This document shows, piece by piece, positions 44,978-54,247 of a stretch of DNA of 64,000 nt. The notes under the pieces are model-generated. The model searched no databases. It was not told the DNA's origin and saw only the letters and a program-made list of their open reading frames with translations. The DNA is from Aestuariibius violaceus (GTDB lineage Bacteria; Pseudomonadota; Alphaproteobacteria; Rhodobacterales; Rhodobacteraceae): NCBI RefSeq assembly GCF_040779325.2, contig NZ_JBFONT020000001.1, forward strand, positions 806,001 to 870,000, given 5' to 3'. Numbering within the stretch: position 1 is the first letter of the stretch; each line of letters opens with the position of its first letter. Position numbers and translations under genes: made by a program.

Positions 44978-45891
44978 GCAGTTTTGCCGGATACATACAG
45001 CAGCTGATCGAGGTGGTGCGCGGTGACCCCGACGCCGACAGAGTGGTGCCGAAAAGCGGACAGACGGCACGGCTCACAATCCTCTCGGCGGCTGCGATGT
45101 CCTTTCTTTCAGTCTTTGTCCTTGCCTTCGCGCTGTCGGCTGGCAGGCTAGCAACGTTATGGCAGGTGGAACTGGCCCAGGGATCGACCTTACGCATCGT
45201 CGCCCCTGAAGAGGATCTGTCGGAACTCACCGAGCGTGCGCTGGAGATCCTGGGTGAGATACCCGGCATCGCATCCGCTCGCGCGTTGAGCGACGAAGAG
45301 CAGAAGGCACTCTTAGCACCATGGTTTGGCGAGGAGTTACCGCTCGACATTTTGCCCACGCCGCGTTTGATCGCGGTCACGCCTCGGCGACAGGGATTCG
45401 ATGCTGCAGGTCTGGCCGCCCAATTGGCGCGTGATCTGCCCGAGGCGCGACTTGACGATCACAGTACGTGGCGCGCGCCGTTAGTACGTGCGGCATCGGC
45501 TTTGCGTGGGCTCGGCTGGGCGGCGCTCGGTCTGATTGCAGTAACAATGGGTGCGGTCGTGACCTTGGCGGCGCAAGCATCGCTTGGCGCAAACGCGCAG
45601 GTGATCGGTGTGTTGCGGCTTGTTGGCGCGCGGGATGCTTACATTACTCGCGCCTTCGTGCGGCGGTTCACCTTGCGTGCTCTGAGTGGCGCCGCGGTTG
45701 GAATGGCTTTAGCTATAGCAGTCTTTCTGATCTTGCCAACGAATGATGATGCGCCGGGCGGGGTCCTAACACGGCTTTCGCTTGGGCCTGCCGGTTGGTT
45801 TCTTGCGCCTTTGGTTCCAGTTTTCGCCGCGCTGTTGTCCTTTTTTGCGACCCGTGCCGCGGCCATGACGAGTTTAAGGAAACAGACATGA
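44974..45891 (+). CDS. ftsX: Cell division protein FtsX
   Basis: A 305-residue four-helix membrane protein of the MacB-like permease family. Helices lie near 35-57 and three in the C-terminal part; a periplasmic loop (about 60-170) separates the first two. TTG 44974 overlaps the ftsE stop. It is the membrane partner of FtsE and in turn overlaps the plsC-like start (ATGA 45888-45891). Confidence 0.88.
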   Translation: MSSFAGYIQQLIEVVRGDPDADRVVPKSGQTARLTILSAAAMSFLSVFVLAFALSAGRLATLWQVELAQGSTLRIVAPEEDLSELTERALEILGEIPGIASARALSDEEQKALLAPWFGEELPLDILPTPRLIAVTPRRQGFDAAGLAAQLARDLPEARLDDHSTWRAPLVRAASALRGLGWAALGLIAVTMGAVVTLAAQASLGANAQVIGVLRLVGARDAYITRAFVRRFTLRALSGAAVGMALAIAVFLILPTNDDAPGGVLTRLSLGPAGWFLAPLVPVFAALLSFFATRAAAMTSLRKQT

Positions 45892-46622
45892 TCCAGTACC
45901 TACGGTCGCTCATCTTCGTAGGGCAAATGTATCTGATGATGGCGTTGATGGGTCTGGCCTTCCTTCCTCTCGCGCTTGCATCGCCCAAGGGGGCGCGGTT
46001 TGCATGTAAGACTTATTGTCGCTGGGTGCGGTGGACGGCACGCTGGATGGTCGGACTGGAGACCGAGGTGCGCGGGCCAATCCCTACGGAAGAGGTGCTG
46101 ATCGCGGCGAAGCACCAGAGCTTCCTCGACATTATTCTGATCTTCGGCGCGGTACCTGCCGGCAAGTTCATCATGAAGCGAGAGCTGATGTGGGCGCCCG
46201 TGATTGGCCAATATGCGTTGAGAATTGGATGCGTGCCGGTGAATCGTGGAAAGCGATCCGAAGCGATCCGTAGGATGGTGGTGGATGTCGAGAAAGGGCG
46301 ATTGGAGGCGGGGCAGTTGATTATCTACCCGCAAGGAACGCGCATCGCACCTGGAGTATCGGCGCCGTACAAAGTTGGCACGGCTGTTCTGTACCAGGAA
46401 ACCGGTCAGGCATGTGTTCCTGCCGCGACGAATGTGGGTGTCTTTTGGCCTCGTAAAGGTATCATGCGTCGCCCTGGTCTGGCCGTGGTTGAATTCCTGC
46501 CGGCGATTCCACCTGGACAAGGTCGAGTGGCATTTCTTGAAAAGCTGGAACGGGTGGTCGAAGAGGCCTCCCAGAAACTTCTGGCCGAGGCGAATTTCAA
46601 GGTAGACACGCTGTCAAACTGA
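45888..46622 (+). CDS. plsC: 1-acyl-sn-glycerol-3-phosphate acyltransferase
   Basis: A 244-residue PlsC-family acyltransferase. The catalytic HxxxxD is in AAKHQSFLDI and the glycerophosphate motif is YPQGTR, a Gln variant of EGTR. An N-terminal membrane helix (MYLMMALMGLAFLPLALA) is present. It makes phosphatidate from lysophosphatidate. ATG 45888 overlaps the ftsX stop, so it is coupled to the cell-division pair. Confidence 0.92.
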   Translation: MIQYLRSLIFVGQMYLMMALMGLAFLPLALASPKGARFACKTYCRWVRWTARWMVGLETEVRGPIPTEEVLIAAKHQSFLDIILIFGAVPAGKFIMKRELMWAPVIGQYALRIGCVPVNRGKRSEAIRRMVVDVEKGRLEAGQLIIYPQGTRIAPGVSAPYKVGTAVLYQETGQACVPAATNVGVFWPRKGIMRRPGLAVVEFLPAIPPGQGRVAFLEKLERVVEEASQKLLAEANFKVDTLSN

Positions 46623-46753
46623 GCAGCTAAGCGGCGATCCTTTCTAATGAAGCTCGGTATCTTCCGAAAATCATCATCTAAGCCAACATGCTCGGACTAA
46701 ATGAAACTGGTCTTCAGCTACCAAAACTCTCGGAGAGAAAAGTACCGGGCGCT

Positions 46754-47716
46754 CTACGCAGCAAGGCCTTTCGAGCCAATCTCAAGGTACTTCTTCCGGC
46801 GATCCGAGCGGAGTTTGTCACCGCTCTGCCCTGACATGCGATGAAGGGCGACTTTAACTGCATTGCCAATAGCAGTGATCGCAGCTTTCGGATCCCGGTG
46901 AGCGCCGCCAAGCGGTTCTGTAACGATGTGATCGCAAACACCGAGTTCTTTGAGGTCCTGCGCAGTCAGCCTAAGCGCCTCGGCCGCTTCACGCATCTTT
47001 TCCGCATCTTTCCAGAGGATCGAGGCGCAGCCTTCCGGTGAAATGACGGAGTAGATCGCGTGTTCGAGCATGATGACATGGTTGGCGGTCGCAAAGGCAA
47101 CGGCCCCTCCCGAACCACCCTCACCGATGATCGTCGAAACCATGGGTACGCCAAGCGAAAGGCACGCCTCGGTCGATCTTGCAATCGCCTCAGACTGGCC
47201 GCGTTCTTCGGCTCCCTTGCCGGGATAAGCGCCCGGCGTATCCACAAGCGTCACTACAGGAAGGCCGAAGCGGTCGGCGAGGGTCATCAGCCGGATTGCC
47301 TTTCTGTATCCCTCGGGACGCGCCATTCCGAAGTTGCGTTCGAGGCGGGTGCGCGTGTCATTCCCCTTTTCGTGGCCGATAACGATGACCGGCATGTCGT
47401 CCAGCCTTGCCAAGCCGCCCATTACCGCATGATCGTCTGCGAAAGCTCGATCGCCAGCGAGTGGGGTGTAGTCAGTGAATAACTCGGCAATGTAGTCTTT
47501 ACAGTGGGGTCGATCGGGATGCCGGGCAACTTGGCACTTTCGCCAAGGGGTCAGCTTACCGTAAAGGTCCTTGAGCTGGCTTTTGGCCTTGGCATCAAGG
47601 GCAGCGGCCTCTTTCTCGACATCCATCTCAGGGTCGCTTGCGGCCAGCGCACGCAGTTCTTCGGCCTTGCCTTCGATCTCAGCGAGGGATTTTTCGAAGT
47701 CGAGATACTGAGTCAT
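46754..47716 (-). CDS. accA: Acetyl-CoA carboxylase carboxyltransferase subunit alpha
   Basis: A 320-residue AccA, usual length. Typical strings: LYGKLTPWRKCQVARHPDRP, LVDTPGAYPGKGAEERGQ, and GEGGSGGAVAFA. It transfers carboxyl from biotin to acetyl-CoA for fatty-acid synthesis. ATG 47716 begins MTQYLDFEKSL as in homologues; a longer frame to 47743 lacks a better ribosome site. It is divergent from the AraC-type gene. Confidence 0.95.
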   Translation of the reverse strand: MTQYLDFEKSLAEIEGKAEELRALAASDPEMDVEKEAAALDAKAKSQLKDLYGKLTPWRKCQVARHPDRPHCKDYIAELFTDYTPLAGDRAFADDHAVMGGLARLDDMPVIVIGHEKGNDTRTRLERNFGMARPEGYRKAIRLMTLADRFGLPVVTLVDTPGAYPGKGAEERGQSEAIARSTEACLSLGVPMVSTIIGEGGSGGAVAFATANHVIMLEHAIYSVISPEGCASILWKDAEKMREAAEALRLTAQDLKELGVCDHIVTEPLGGAHRDPKAAITAIGNAVKVALHRMSGQSGDKLRSDRRKKYLEIGSKGLAA

Positions 47717-47848
47717 GCGTCTATTGCTCTCTCTCATTGGCAAAGCGCGCCATATATCGCGGCGTGACAGCGGTTTTGCAACTCAGCAAGATTTGTGAAT
47801 GGCGGTTCTGGCATAACAGCCTTCGGAAGGAAACGAAGACAGAGACCT

Positions 47849-48715
47849 ATGACTGCCCGATATGAAGACCGCATGCTGCGCGTACTCGCGCACATCTACG
47901 ATAATCCAGAAGGCGATCTGTCGCTCGATGCATTGTCGGATGTCGCAGCGATGTCACGGTTTCACTGGCATCGGGTCTTTCACGCAATGACGGGAGAGAC
48001 CTGTGCTCAGGCCGTGCGGCGAATGCGGTTGCACCGGGCGGCTGCTTGGCTGGTGCAGACTGATCGGCCTATTGCCGGGATCGCTAACGCCATCGGCTAC
48101 CCGAGCCAGCAAAGCTTCACGCGGGCGTTTCTTGCTGGGTATGGAATCACTCCGGGTGCCTTCCGCCGAAAGGGCGAGCTTTGCCCGCCGCATCTACACG
48201 TTCGGAAAGGAGATTATCCTATGCATCCTATCGAGATTGAAACCCATCCCGCTCGCCGCCTTGCAGCGATCCTTCATCAGGGGCCCTACGTCGAGGTCGG
48301 CAAAGCGTTCGAGAGCTTGGGTGCTGTCCTCACGGGCCGGAGCTTGTGGGCCTACGTCCGCGGCATGATCGGGGTCTATTATGACGACCCCGACGCCGTG
48401 CCAGCCGCTGAACTGCGCAGCGATGCTGGTGCCATCGTCACCGGTGATGCGGTGCTGGCTGAGCCGCTGGAGGAGCGCCAGTTACCCCCGGGCCGTTACG
48501 TTGTCATGCGCTACAAGGGCCCATATTCAGGGCTCGCGGCAGCTTACCGGCATCTTTACGGTGACTGGGTGCCACAGTCGGGCGAAGAACTGGGCGATCA
48601 TCCACCATTGGAGATCTACCTGAATTCGCCAATGGACATAGCACCGGAGGACCTTCTGACAGAATGTCTGTGTCCCGCTAAGGTAGCCGCTGTGACGCAC
48701 GGCGCAGGAAGGTGA
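47849..48715 (+). CDS. AraC-family regulator with GyrI-like effector domain
   Basis: A 288-residue regulator. The N-terminal ~105 residues carry two AraC helix-turn-helix motifs (LSLDALSDVAAMSRFHWHRV and IAGIANAIGYPSQQSFTRAF). The remaining part is a GyrI/Rob-like ligand-binding domain (MHPIEIETHPARRLAAILHQ). Such regulators sense small hydrophobic compounds or antimicrobials. Its last 38 bases overlap the end of rsmD on the other strand. Target genes are not shown. Confidence 0.88.
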   Translation: MTARYEDRMLRVLAHIYDNPEGDLSLDALSDVAAMSRFHWHRVFHAMTGETCAQAVRRMRLHRAAAWLVQTDRPIAGIANAIGYPSQQSFTRAFLAGYGITPGAFRRKGELCPPHLHVRKGDYPMHPIEIETHPARRLAAILHQGPYVEVGKAFESLGAVLTGRSLWAYVRGMIGVYYDDPDAVPAAELRSDAGAIVTGDAVLAEPLEERQLPPGRYVVMRYKGPYSGLAAAYRHLYGDWVPQSGEELGDHPPLEIYLNSPMDIAPEDLLTECLCPAKVAAVTHGAGR

Positions 48716-49241
48716 TGTGTGTCGTGCCGAACCCACGATCGTTGTCCGGAACATAGCCTTCCGGCGGGTCATGCGAGCAGTCGTCTTCCCAGACTACGAG
48801 CGCGTCCGGGGCAAGCCAGTCCCTTGCGCTTCGCAACGCTCGTTGACCCAGGTCACTGCCGTAAGGTGGATCCAGGAAGACAAGATCGAAAGGTTCCGCA
48901 GTGGCTGAGGGAAGCCGGGTTGCATCGAGCTTCAGCAAGTTCGTGTTCGCTTCCCGCCCCACTTTAGCGACGTTGGCGGCAATCAGCTTTTGTGCCGGAC
49001 GGCCAACTTCGACGAATGTCACATGAGCTGCACCTCGGGAGAGGGCTTCCAAACCAAGCGCTCCGGTTCCGGCGAAGAGATCAAGAACGCGCGTCTTTTC
49101 GTTCGGGAGGCTGCGCGCAGCAAGGATACTGAAGAGGCTCTCTCGTACGCGGTCTGGTGTGGGACGTAGACGAGCCGCTGGATCGCCGTTGCCAACCGAC
49201 GTCAGACGCAAGCCCTTGTGTCGCCCGGCGATGATCCTCAC
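48678..49241 (-). CDS. rsmD: 16S rRNA (guanine966-N2)-methyltransferase
   Basis: A 187-residue SAM methyltransferase. The SAM loop is VLDLFAGTGALGLEALSRGA and the catalytic motif is LVFLDPPYG. It methylates G966 in 16S rRNA. ATG 49241 overlaps the flavoprotein stop (ATGA). Its C-terminal coding end overlaps the AraC-type gene tail-to-tail. Confidence 0.94.
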   Translation of the reverse strand: MRIIAGRHKGLRLTSVGNGDPAARLRPTPDRVRESLFSILAARSLPNEKTRVLDLFAGTGALGLEALSRGAAHVTFVEVGRPAQKLIAANVAKVGREANTNLLKLDATRLPSATAEPFDLVFLDPPYGSDLGQRALRSARDWLAPDALVVWEDDCSHDPPEGYVPDNDRGFGTTHITFLRRASQRLP

Positions 49242-50446
49242 GCGGCCAGCAAGCTCCTAAGATCGTCTTGACCCAACGCTTCTGGGGCTGGACTGCGGCC
49301 CGCCTCGATCAGACGCTTGCCGATCATATAAGCGCGTGGGTCGTTCATCGCGTCGACAGCGAGGAGCTTGCCCTTGCCGTAGTACCAGTGTGAGGCCGCA
49401 CCGGGCTTATCACCTCTACGAACAACGACATCGTCGTAACCGTTGTTGAGGCCCGCGATCTGCAGCTTCACATCGTATTGGTCCGACCAGAACCATGGCT
49501 TCGGACGGTAGGGCTCGTCTGCGCCCAGCATGTTGTCGGCGACCGCTTCCGCCTGGTCGATGGCGTTTTGGACGCTCTCGATGCGAATGCGTTCCCCGCG
49601 GAAAGGCAGAGAAGCGCAATCCCCGGCCGCCCAGATGTTAGGAGCGGAGGTACGTCCCATCTCATCAGTCAGGATGCCCTTATCGATCTGGAGGCCACCC
49701 ACTTCGGCAAGAGCGGTATCGGGTTGAATGCCAATGCCTACGATGCAGCAGTCGATATCCATTTCGGTACCGTCAGATAGAATGGCATGACGGACGTACC
49801 GATCTCCCGAGAGTGCTGTGAGCGCGCAGTTCTCCTTAATTGTCACGCCGTGGGAACGGTGAAGGTCGCGAAAGTAGTCCGACGTCTCTCGCGCGGCTAC
49901 GCGCTGCAATATGCGTGGTGCCTGTTCGACCAGCGTGACGTTTAGACCCTTCTTTGCCGCCACCGCCGCAGCCTCAAGGCCGATATAGCCGCCGCCAACG
50001 ACGAGCGCCGTATCACCTTCCTTCAGATACGGTGCCATGCCGTCGGCGCAACCAAGGGTCCGGATTGTGAGGATCCCCCACAGATCGCCTGCGATGTACT
50101 CGGGAAGCGGGATGGGCTGCGCGCCAGTGGTGAGTGCCAATTCATCGTAGCGAAGCGTCTCGCCGGTATCTAATGTCACCTTCTGTCTGTTGGGATCAAT
50201 CTTTGTCGCCGTAACGCCCGTGCGCAGGTCGATCCGGTTGTCAGAATACCAGCCTGGCGGACGGAGATAGAGCCGTGCTTCGTCCATCTCACCCAAAAGG
50301 TAGGCTTTCGAAAGCGGCGGGCGTTGATAAGGCGGTGCAGTCTCCTGCCCGACAAGGGTGATGTCGCCATCAAACCCCTTGGATCGCAATCGTGCTGCCA
50401 GCGCGCTTCCTGCCTGTCCGGCGCCGATGATAACGATGTGGGTCAT
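49238..50446 (-). CDS. FAD-dependent ferredoxin-reductase-like oxidoreductase
   Basis: A 402-residue two-dinucleotide-domain flavoprotein. FAD site: IVIIGAGQAGSALAARLRS; NAD site: LVVGGGYIGLEAAAVAAKKG; a late FAD string is NIWAAGDCASLPF. The pattern KAYLLGEM and IGIQPDT matches ferredoxin/rubredoxin reductases that feed P450 or ring-hydroxylating oxygenases. ATG 50446 has GGAGAT upstream; the open frame to 50533 lacks family sequence. Its electron acceptor is not encoded nearby. Confidence 0.9.
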   Translation of the reverse strand: MTHIVIIGAGQAGSALAARLRSKGFDGDITLVGQETAPPYQRPPLSKAYLLGEMDEARLYLRPPGWYSDNRIDLRTGVTATKIDPNRQKVTLDTGETLRYDELALTTGAQPIPLPEYIAGDLWGILTIRTLGCADGMAPYLKEGDTALVVGGGYIGLEAAAVAAKKGLNVTLVEQAPRILQRVAARETSDYFRDLHRSHGVTIKENCALTALSGDRYVRHAILSDGTEMDIDCCIVGIGIQPDTALAEVGGLQIDKGILTDEMGRTSAPNIWAAGDCASLPFRGERIRIESVQNAIDQAEAVADNMLGADEPYRPKPWFWSDQYDVKLQIAGLNNGYDDVVVRRGDKPGAASHWYYGKGKLLAVDAMNDPRAYMIGKRLIEAGRSPAPEALGQDDLRSLLAA

Positions 50447-50538
50447 GGCGATCTCCGTGGGGTGAGGGCTGGCCTCTTTCGACCGGCAACCTATACCGGA
50501 GGTAAGGCCTGACCAACAATCCTGTGAGGACAAGATCG

Positions 50539-51027
50539 ATGACCATCTCTGTAGGCGACACCCTGCCCGACGCTGACCTGATCCGTATTGGATCGGACGG
50601 ACCGGAGGCTGTCTCAGTCAAGTCTCTCACGGATGGACGAAAGACTGTGATCTTCGCCGTGCCCGGGGCATTCACGCCGACCTGTCATTCTGCGCACGTT
50701 CCCAGCTTCATGCGCGTCTTTGATCAGTTGAAGGAAAAGGGTGTTGAAGATGTGATCTGTGTCAGTGTCAATGATCCCTTCGTCATGGCTGCCTGGGGCG
50801 ACTCGACTGGAGCAGCACGGGCCGGAATCCATATGCTGTCAGATGCGCAATCGGCTTTCACACAAGCGATCGGCATGGATTTCGATGCACCACCTGCTGG
50901 CCTGATAAGGCGGTCGAAGCGGTACGCAATGCTTGTCAATGATGGCGTCGTGCGCCTGCTCAATGTTGAGGAAAACCCAGGTGAATGCGAGATCTCGGCC
51001 GGAGAGACTCTACTCTCCCAACTCTGA
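50539..51027 (+). CDS. Peroxiredoxin, Prx5-type
   Basis: A 162-residue peroxiredoxin. The peroxidatic Cys is in PGAFTPTCHSAHVPSF, the Prx5/PMP20 type. It reduces peroxides with glutathione or thioredoxin in the cytoplasm. ATG 50539 has GAGGA upstream. It is divergent from the flavoprotein gene across 92 bases and convergent with mscS. Confidence 0.93.
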   Translation: MTISVGDTLPDADLIRIGSDGPEAVSVKSLTDGRKTVIFAVPGAFTPTCHSAHVPSFMRVFDQLKEKGVEDVICVSVNDPFVMAAWGDSTGAARAGIHMLSDAQSAFTQAIGMDFDAPPAGLIRRSKRYAMLVNDGVVRLLNVEENPGECEISAGETLLSQL

Positions 51028-51037
51028 CATGCCGGCG

Positions 51038-51913
51038 CTACTCAGCGGCTGCCACCTGAGCCTCACCTGACGCGCCTTCATGATAGATGGTGCGCGTCGG
51101 GAAGGGAATTGTGATACCGCTCGCGTCGAGCGCTTCCTTCACGTTGCGTTTCGCGTCGGCTTGGAAGTTCCAATAGTCGGCGTTGTCGCACCACACACGG
51201 ACGAGGAAATCGACCGAACTTGAGTTGAGCGCGTTGACCTGGATCCACGGCTCCGGGTCAAGATGTGCCCGGGGATCAGCCATGATCGTGTCCAGGATGA
51301 TTTTCTGAGCCATCTTCAGATCGGCATCATAGCCGACGCCAAAGGTCCATTCAGCCCGGCGCTTGTCGTAGGTTGAATAGTTGGTGATCGTATTTGCCCA
51401 GACCTCCGAATTCGGGATCATGACTTGCACGTTGGCGATACTCGCAAGCTCCAGATAGTTGAGCGATAGGCTCTGAACCGTACCCATCTTGCTATTAACC
51501 TCAATAAAATCGCCAATTCTGATTGGGCGAAAGAGGATAAGCATCACCCCGGCAGCGACATTGGAGAGAGTGCCTTGAAGCGCGAGGCCGATTGCGAGAC
51601 CAGCGGCGCCCACAAGCGCCACGATCGACGTCGTCTGCACTCCAAAGGTGTTGAGGACAAAGATGAATGTTAGTGCGAGGATCGCGTAGCGGGCGATATT
51701 CCCGAGAAAAGCAAAAAGCGTCTTGTCGGCGCGTGTATTCGTCTCGCCAAAGCGCCGGATGCGGCGGGAGATGAGCCCTGCGATCCAGAAGCCAACGATC
51801 AGGATGAGGATGGCGGCGATGACGTTGCCAAAGATCTCGGCAAGGAAATCGAGGGTCAGGAGATCGCCAACGGTCTGGCCCTGCCAGATTTCAAGGTTCA
51901 GTAGGTTTTCCAT
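51038..51913 (-). CDS. MscS-family mechanosensitive channel
   Basis: A 291-residue MscS-type channel. Three N-terminal hydrophobic segments, then the pore helix GLAIGLALQGTLSNVAAGVM and the beta domain with GDFIEVNSKMGTVQSLSLNY. It opens under hypo-osmotic stress. It is last in a five-gene minus-strand run ridA-gdpD-acyltransferase-phhB-mscS, 8 bases after phhB. Confidence 0.92.
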   Translation of the reverse strand: MENLLNLEIWQGQTVGDLLTLDFLAEIFGNVIAAILILIVGFWIAGLISRRIRRFGETNTRADKTLFAFLGNIARYAILALTFIFVLNTFGVQTTSIVALVGAAGLAIGLALQGTLSNVAAGVMLILFRPIRIGDFIEVNSKMGTVQSLSLNYLELASIANVQVMIPNSEVWANTITNYSTYDKRRAEWTFGVGYDADLKMAQKIILDTIMADPRAHLDPEPWIQVNALNSSSVDFLVRVWCDNADYWNFQADAKRNVKEALDASGITIPFPTRTIYHEGASGEAQVAAAE

Positions 51914-51921
51914 GTTACCGA

Positions 51922-52218
51922 TTACTGCGCGAGCGCGTCCATTTTCTTGGCGAGCTTTATATCCAACTCGCTGACACCATCCGCGTCATGTGTCGTCAAG
52001 GTGACCTCAACCGTCTTGTAGACATTCGACCACTCGGGGTGATGGTTCATCTTTTCGGCCCAGAGCGCGGCTTTGGACATGAACCCAAAAGCCTCGACGA
52101 AGTTCCTGAACTCATATGTTTTCTTGATCGCATCCCGCCCATCGGCCTTAGACCAGCCCGTTTCCTTGAGTGGCGGCAGCATTTCCGCCCGCTGGTCGTC
52201 GGTCAGTTTCTTTGTCAT
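51922..52218 (-). CDS. phhB: 4a-hydroxytetrahydrobiopterin dehydratase
   Basis: A 98-residue pterin-4a-carbinolamine dehydratase. The active-site histidines are in KMNHHPEWSNVYKTVEVTL. It recycles pterin cofactor after aromatic amino acid hydroxylation. No phenylalanine hydroxylase is in the window, and in alphaproteobacteria such orphans are common. It overlaps the acyltransferase stop (ATGA). Confidence 0.93.
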   Translation of the reverse strand: MTKKLTDDQRAEMLPPLKETGWSKADGRDAIKKTYEFRNFVEAFGFMSKAALWAEKMNHHPEWSNVYKTVEVTLTTHDADGVSELDIKLAKKMDALAQ

Positions 52219-53399
52219 TCGCGTTCCTCCTGTTGGGCGCGGCGAAAAGGGCCGTAGGATGTTAGCACCTCGATCTCCTCTTCGGTTGCCGCGCGCTCGG
52301 CCTCGAGATAGCGCGCCACCGCCTCGTTAAAGCGCGGCTCTGCAAACCAGTGTAGCGAGTGAGTCTGAACCGGGAGGTAGCCGCGGGCCAGCTTGTGAGA
52401 ACCTTGAGCACCCGCCTCGACCGTCGCCAGCCCATGTTCGATCGCGTAGTCGATGGCGCGATAATAGCAAAGTTCGAAATGCAGACAGGCATGGTGTTCG
52501 ATGCATCCCCAATAGCGGCCATAGAGGTTTTTGCGTCCGATGAAGTTCAATGCGCCGGCGACGTAGCGGCCTTCGCGCTCAGCGAGGATAAGCAGCATGT
52601 CATCACGTAGACAGGCTTGCGCCTCGTCAAAGAAGCGTCGGGTCAGATAGGGAGAGCCCCATTTTCGAGCACCGGTATCCTGATAGAAGACCCAAAACGC
52701 ATCCCAATGGTGGGGTTCGATCTGATCTCCGGTCAAGACATGGATGGTTCCGCCAAATGAGTTGGCGGTCTGACGTTCTTTGCGGATGTTCTTTCGTTTG
52801 CGTGAGGACAGGCTCGCCAAGAAGGCATCGAAATCTTCATAGTCGTCGTTCTGCCAGTGAAACTGCTGCGTTGTGCGCCGCAAGAGCCCCATCCGCTCCC
52901 CCCTCTGCGCCTCGTTTTCGGTGCAGAATGTTACGTGAAGTGAGGATACACCGTTCTGATCCGCAAGCCGTGTCGCGCCTTCGAGGATCGCGGCAGTGCC
53001 TGCGTCCTGTTGATCAGGGTGCGTCAGGAAACGGCGGCCGGTTGCGGGCGTGAAGGGAACGGCGATCTGTAGCTTCGGATAGTATCGGCCACCTGCGGAC
53101 TCGTAGGCATGGGCCCAGTTGTGATCGAAAACATATTCGCCCTGGCTGTGGGTCTTGCCATAAAGCGGGGCAACGGCGAGGATCTCGTCTCCTGAACGCG
53201 CAATCAGGTGCCTCGGCTGCCAGCCGCTGCCGGTTCCGACAGAGCCTGATGTTTCTAGTGCTCTCAGGAACCGATGAGTGGTAAACGGATCATTCGGGCG
53301 TCCGTTTGAGGCTTCGGGGCAAGCGCAATCATCCCACTGCGCCGGCGCAATGCTGGAGAGATCTTCTAAGACCTCGATTTCGATCTGAGCAACGGTCAT
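52215..53399 (-). CDS. GNAT/FemAB-like acyltransferase (COG3146 type)
   Basis: A 394-residue protein related to a peptidogalycan-type acyltransferase family. Visible blocks include FDHNWAHAYESAGGRYYPKL, SSRKRKNIRKER, DTGARKWGSPYLTRRFF and RYWGCIEHHACLHFELCYY. It probably transfers an acyl group; the substrate is unknown. ATG 53399 lacks a clear ribosome site, whereas TTG 53435 overlaps the GDPD stop (TTGA) and would add 12 residues; the start is undecided. Confidence 0.82.
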   Translation of the reverse strand: MTVAQIEIEVLEDLSSIAPAQWDDCACPEASNGRPNDPFTTHRFLRALETSGSVGTGSGWQPRHLIARSGDEILAVAPLYGKTHSQGEYVFDHNWAHAYESAGGRYYPKLQIAVPFTPATGRRFLTHPDQQDAGTAAILEGATRLADQNGVSSLHVTFCTENEAQRGERMGLLRRTTQQFHWQNDDYEDFDAFLASLSSRKRKNIRKERQTANSFGGTIHVLTGDQIEPHHWDAFWVFYQDTGARKWGSPYLTRRFFDEAQACLRDDMLLILAEREGRYVAGALNFIGRKNLYGRYWGCIEHHACLHFELCYYRAIDYAIEHGLATVEAGAQGSHKLARGYLPVQTHSLHWFAEPRFNEAVARYLEAERAATEEEIEVLTSYGPFRRAQQEERE

Positions 53400-53431
53400 T
53401 GCAGTGGGACTTGGCGTCCTATGCCTCTGGT

Positions 53432-54247
53432 TCAACCCTTGGATGGGTTGAGGGCGGGGATGCGGGGCTTGTATGCCTCGAAGGTGATGGTGTCGGCGAC
53501 TTTTCGGGCAGCAATTTCCTCCGCTTCCGATCTGATTGTCCAGCAGAGCACGGCAGCGCCTTCTGCCTTTAGATTGCCGACACGCCGGCTTGCCAGATCG
53601 GTGTGTTGGTGGCTGATGAAGCAGGCACCGACGTCGTCGTAGTCGGGGATCTCAGCGAGGCGCAGTCGCGTTGCGGCTGGGATGTGCGGCCAATCCTCTT
53701 CGGAGAAAGCGCACGTGGTCATACCGCGAGGGACTTCAGGTGCCAATTCCTTCATCGCTGCGACCGAGTGCGGATTGAAGGACATCACAGCGATATCGCT
53801 CCATTCTTCCTCGGTCAAGTCCAGTCGATCGTCATGTAAGGTGCGTGCCACTGCCTCTTCTAGCCTACCAACATTGGAGCCGAGAGCCCCGTCCTGGTCC
53901 TTCAGCTCGATAAGAAGAGGGCTGCTTCCGGCAGATATGACCTCAGACAAGCGCGGTACATATTGCGGCCATGCCGGATCATCGCCCTTCAATCGGACTT
54001 GCTTGAGCTCTTCACTGCTTCGCTGACGTATTGGTCCTGTTTCATCCGTCAGGCGCGCGAGATCGTAATCATGAAAGACAATAGCCTCGCCGTCAGCTGA
54101 GAGCTGAACATCGATCTCAACCCCATACCCCGCCGCACGAGCCGCTGTGATTGCAGCTATCGAGTTTTCGGGTCTCTTCTCGTCACAATCGTGCAGGCCT
54201 CTGTGCGCGAATACTCTTTGGGAGAAGAACGGTGAAAGTGCCGTCAT
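53432..54247 (-). CDS. Glycerophosphodiester phosphodiesterase family protein
   Basis: A 271-residue GDPD TIM-barrel protein. Catalytic segment: FAHRGLHDCDEKRPENSIAA with VEIDVQLSADGE and VFHDYDL. It should hydrolyse glycerophosphodiesters to glycerol-3-phosphate plus alcohol. No signal peptide, so cytoplasmic. It overlaps the ridA stop (ATGA) and the acyltransferase start. Confidence 0.9.
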   Translation of the reverse strand: MTALSPFFSQRVFAHRGLHDCDEKRPENSIAAITAARAAGYGVEIDVQLSADGEAIVFHDYDLARLTDETGPIRQRSSEELKQVRLKGDDPAWPQYVPRLSEVISAGSSPLLIELKDQDGALGSNVGRLEEAVARTLHDDRLDLTEEEWSDIAVMSFNPHSVAAMKELAPEVPRGMTTCAFSEEDWPHIPAATRLRLAEIPDYDDVGACFISHQHTDLASRRVGNLKAEGAAVLCWTIRSEAEEIAARKVADTITFEAYKPRIPALNPSKG

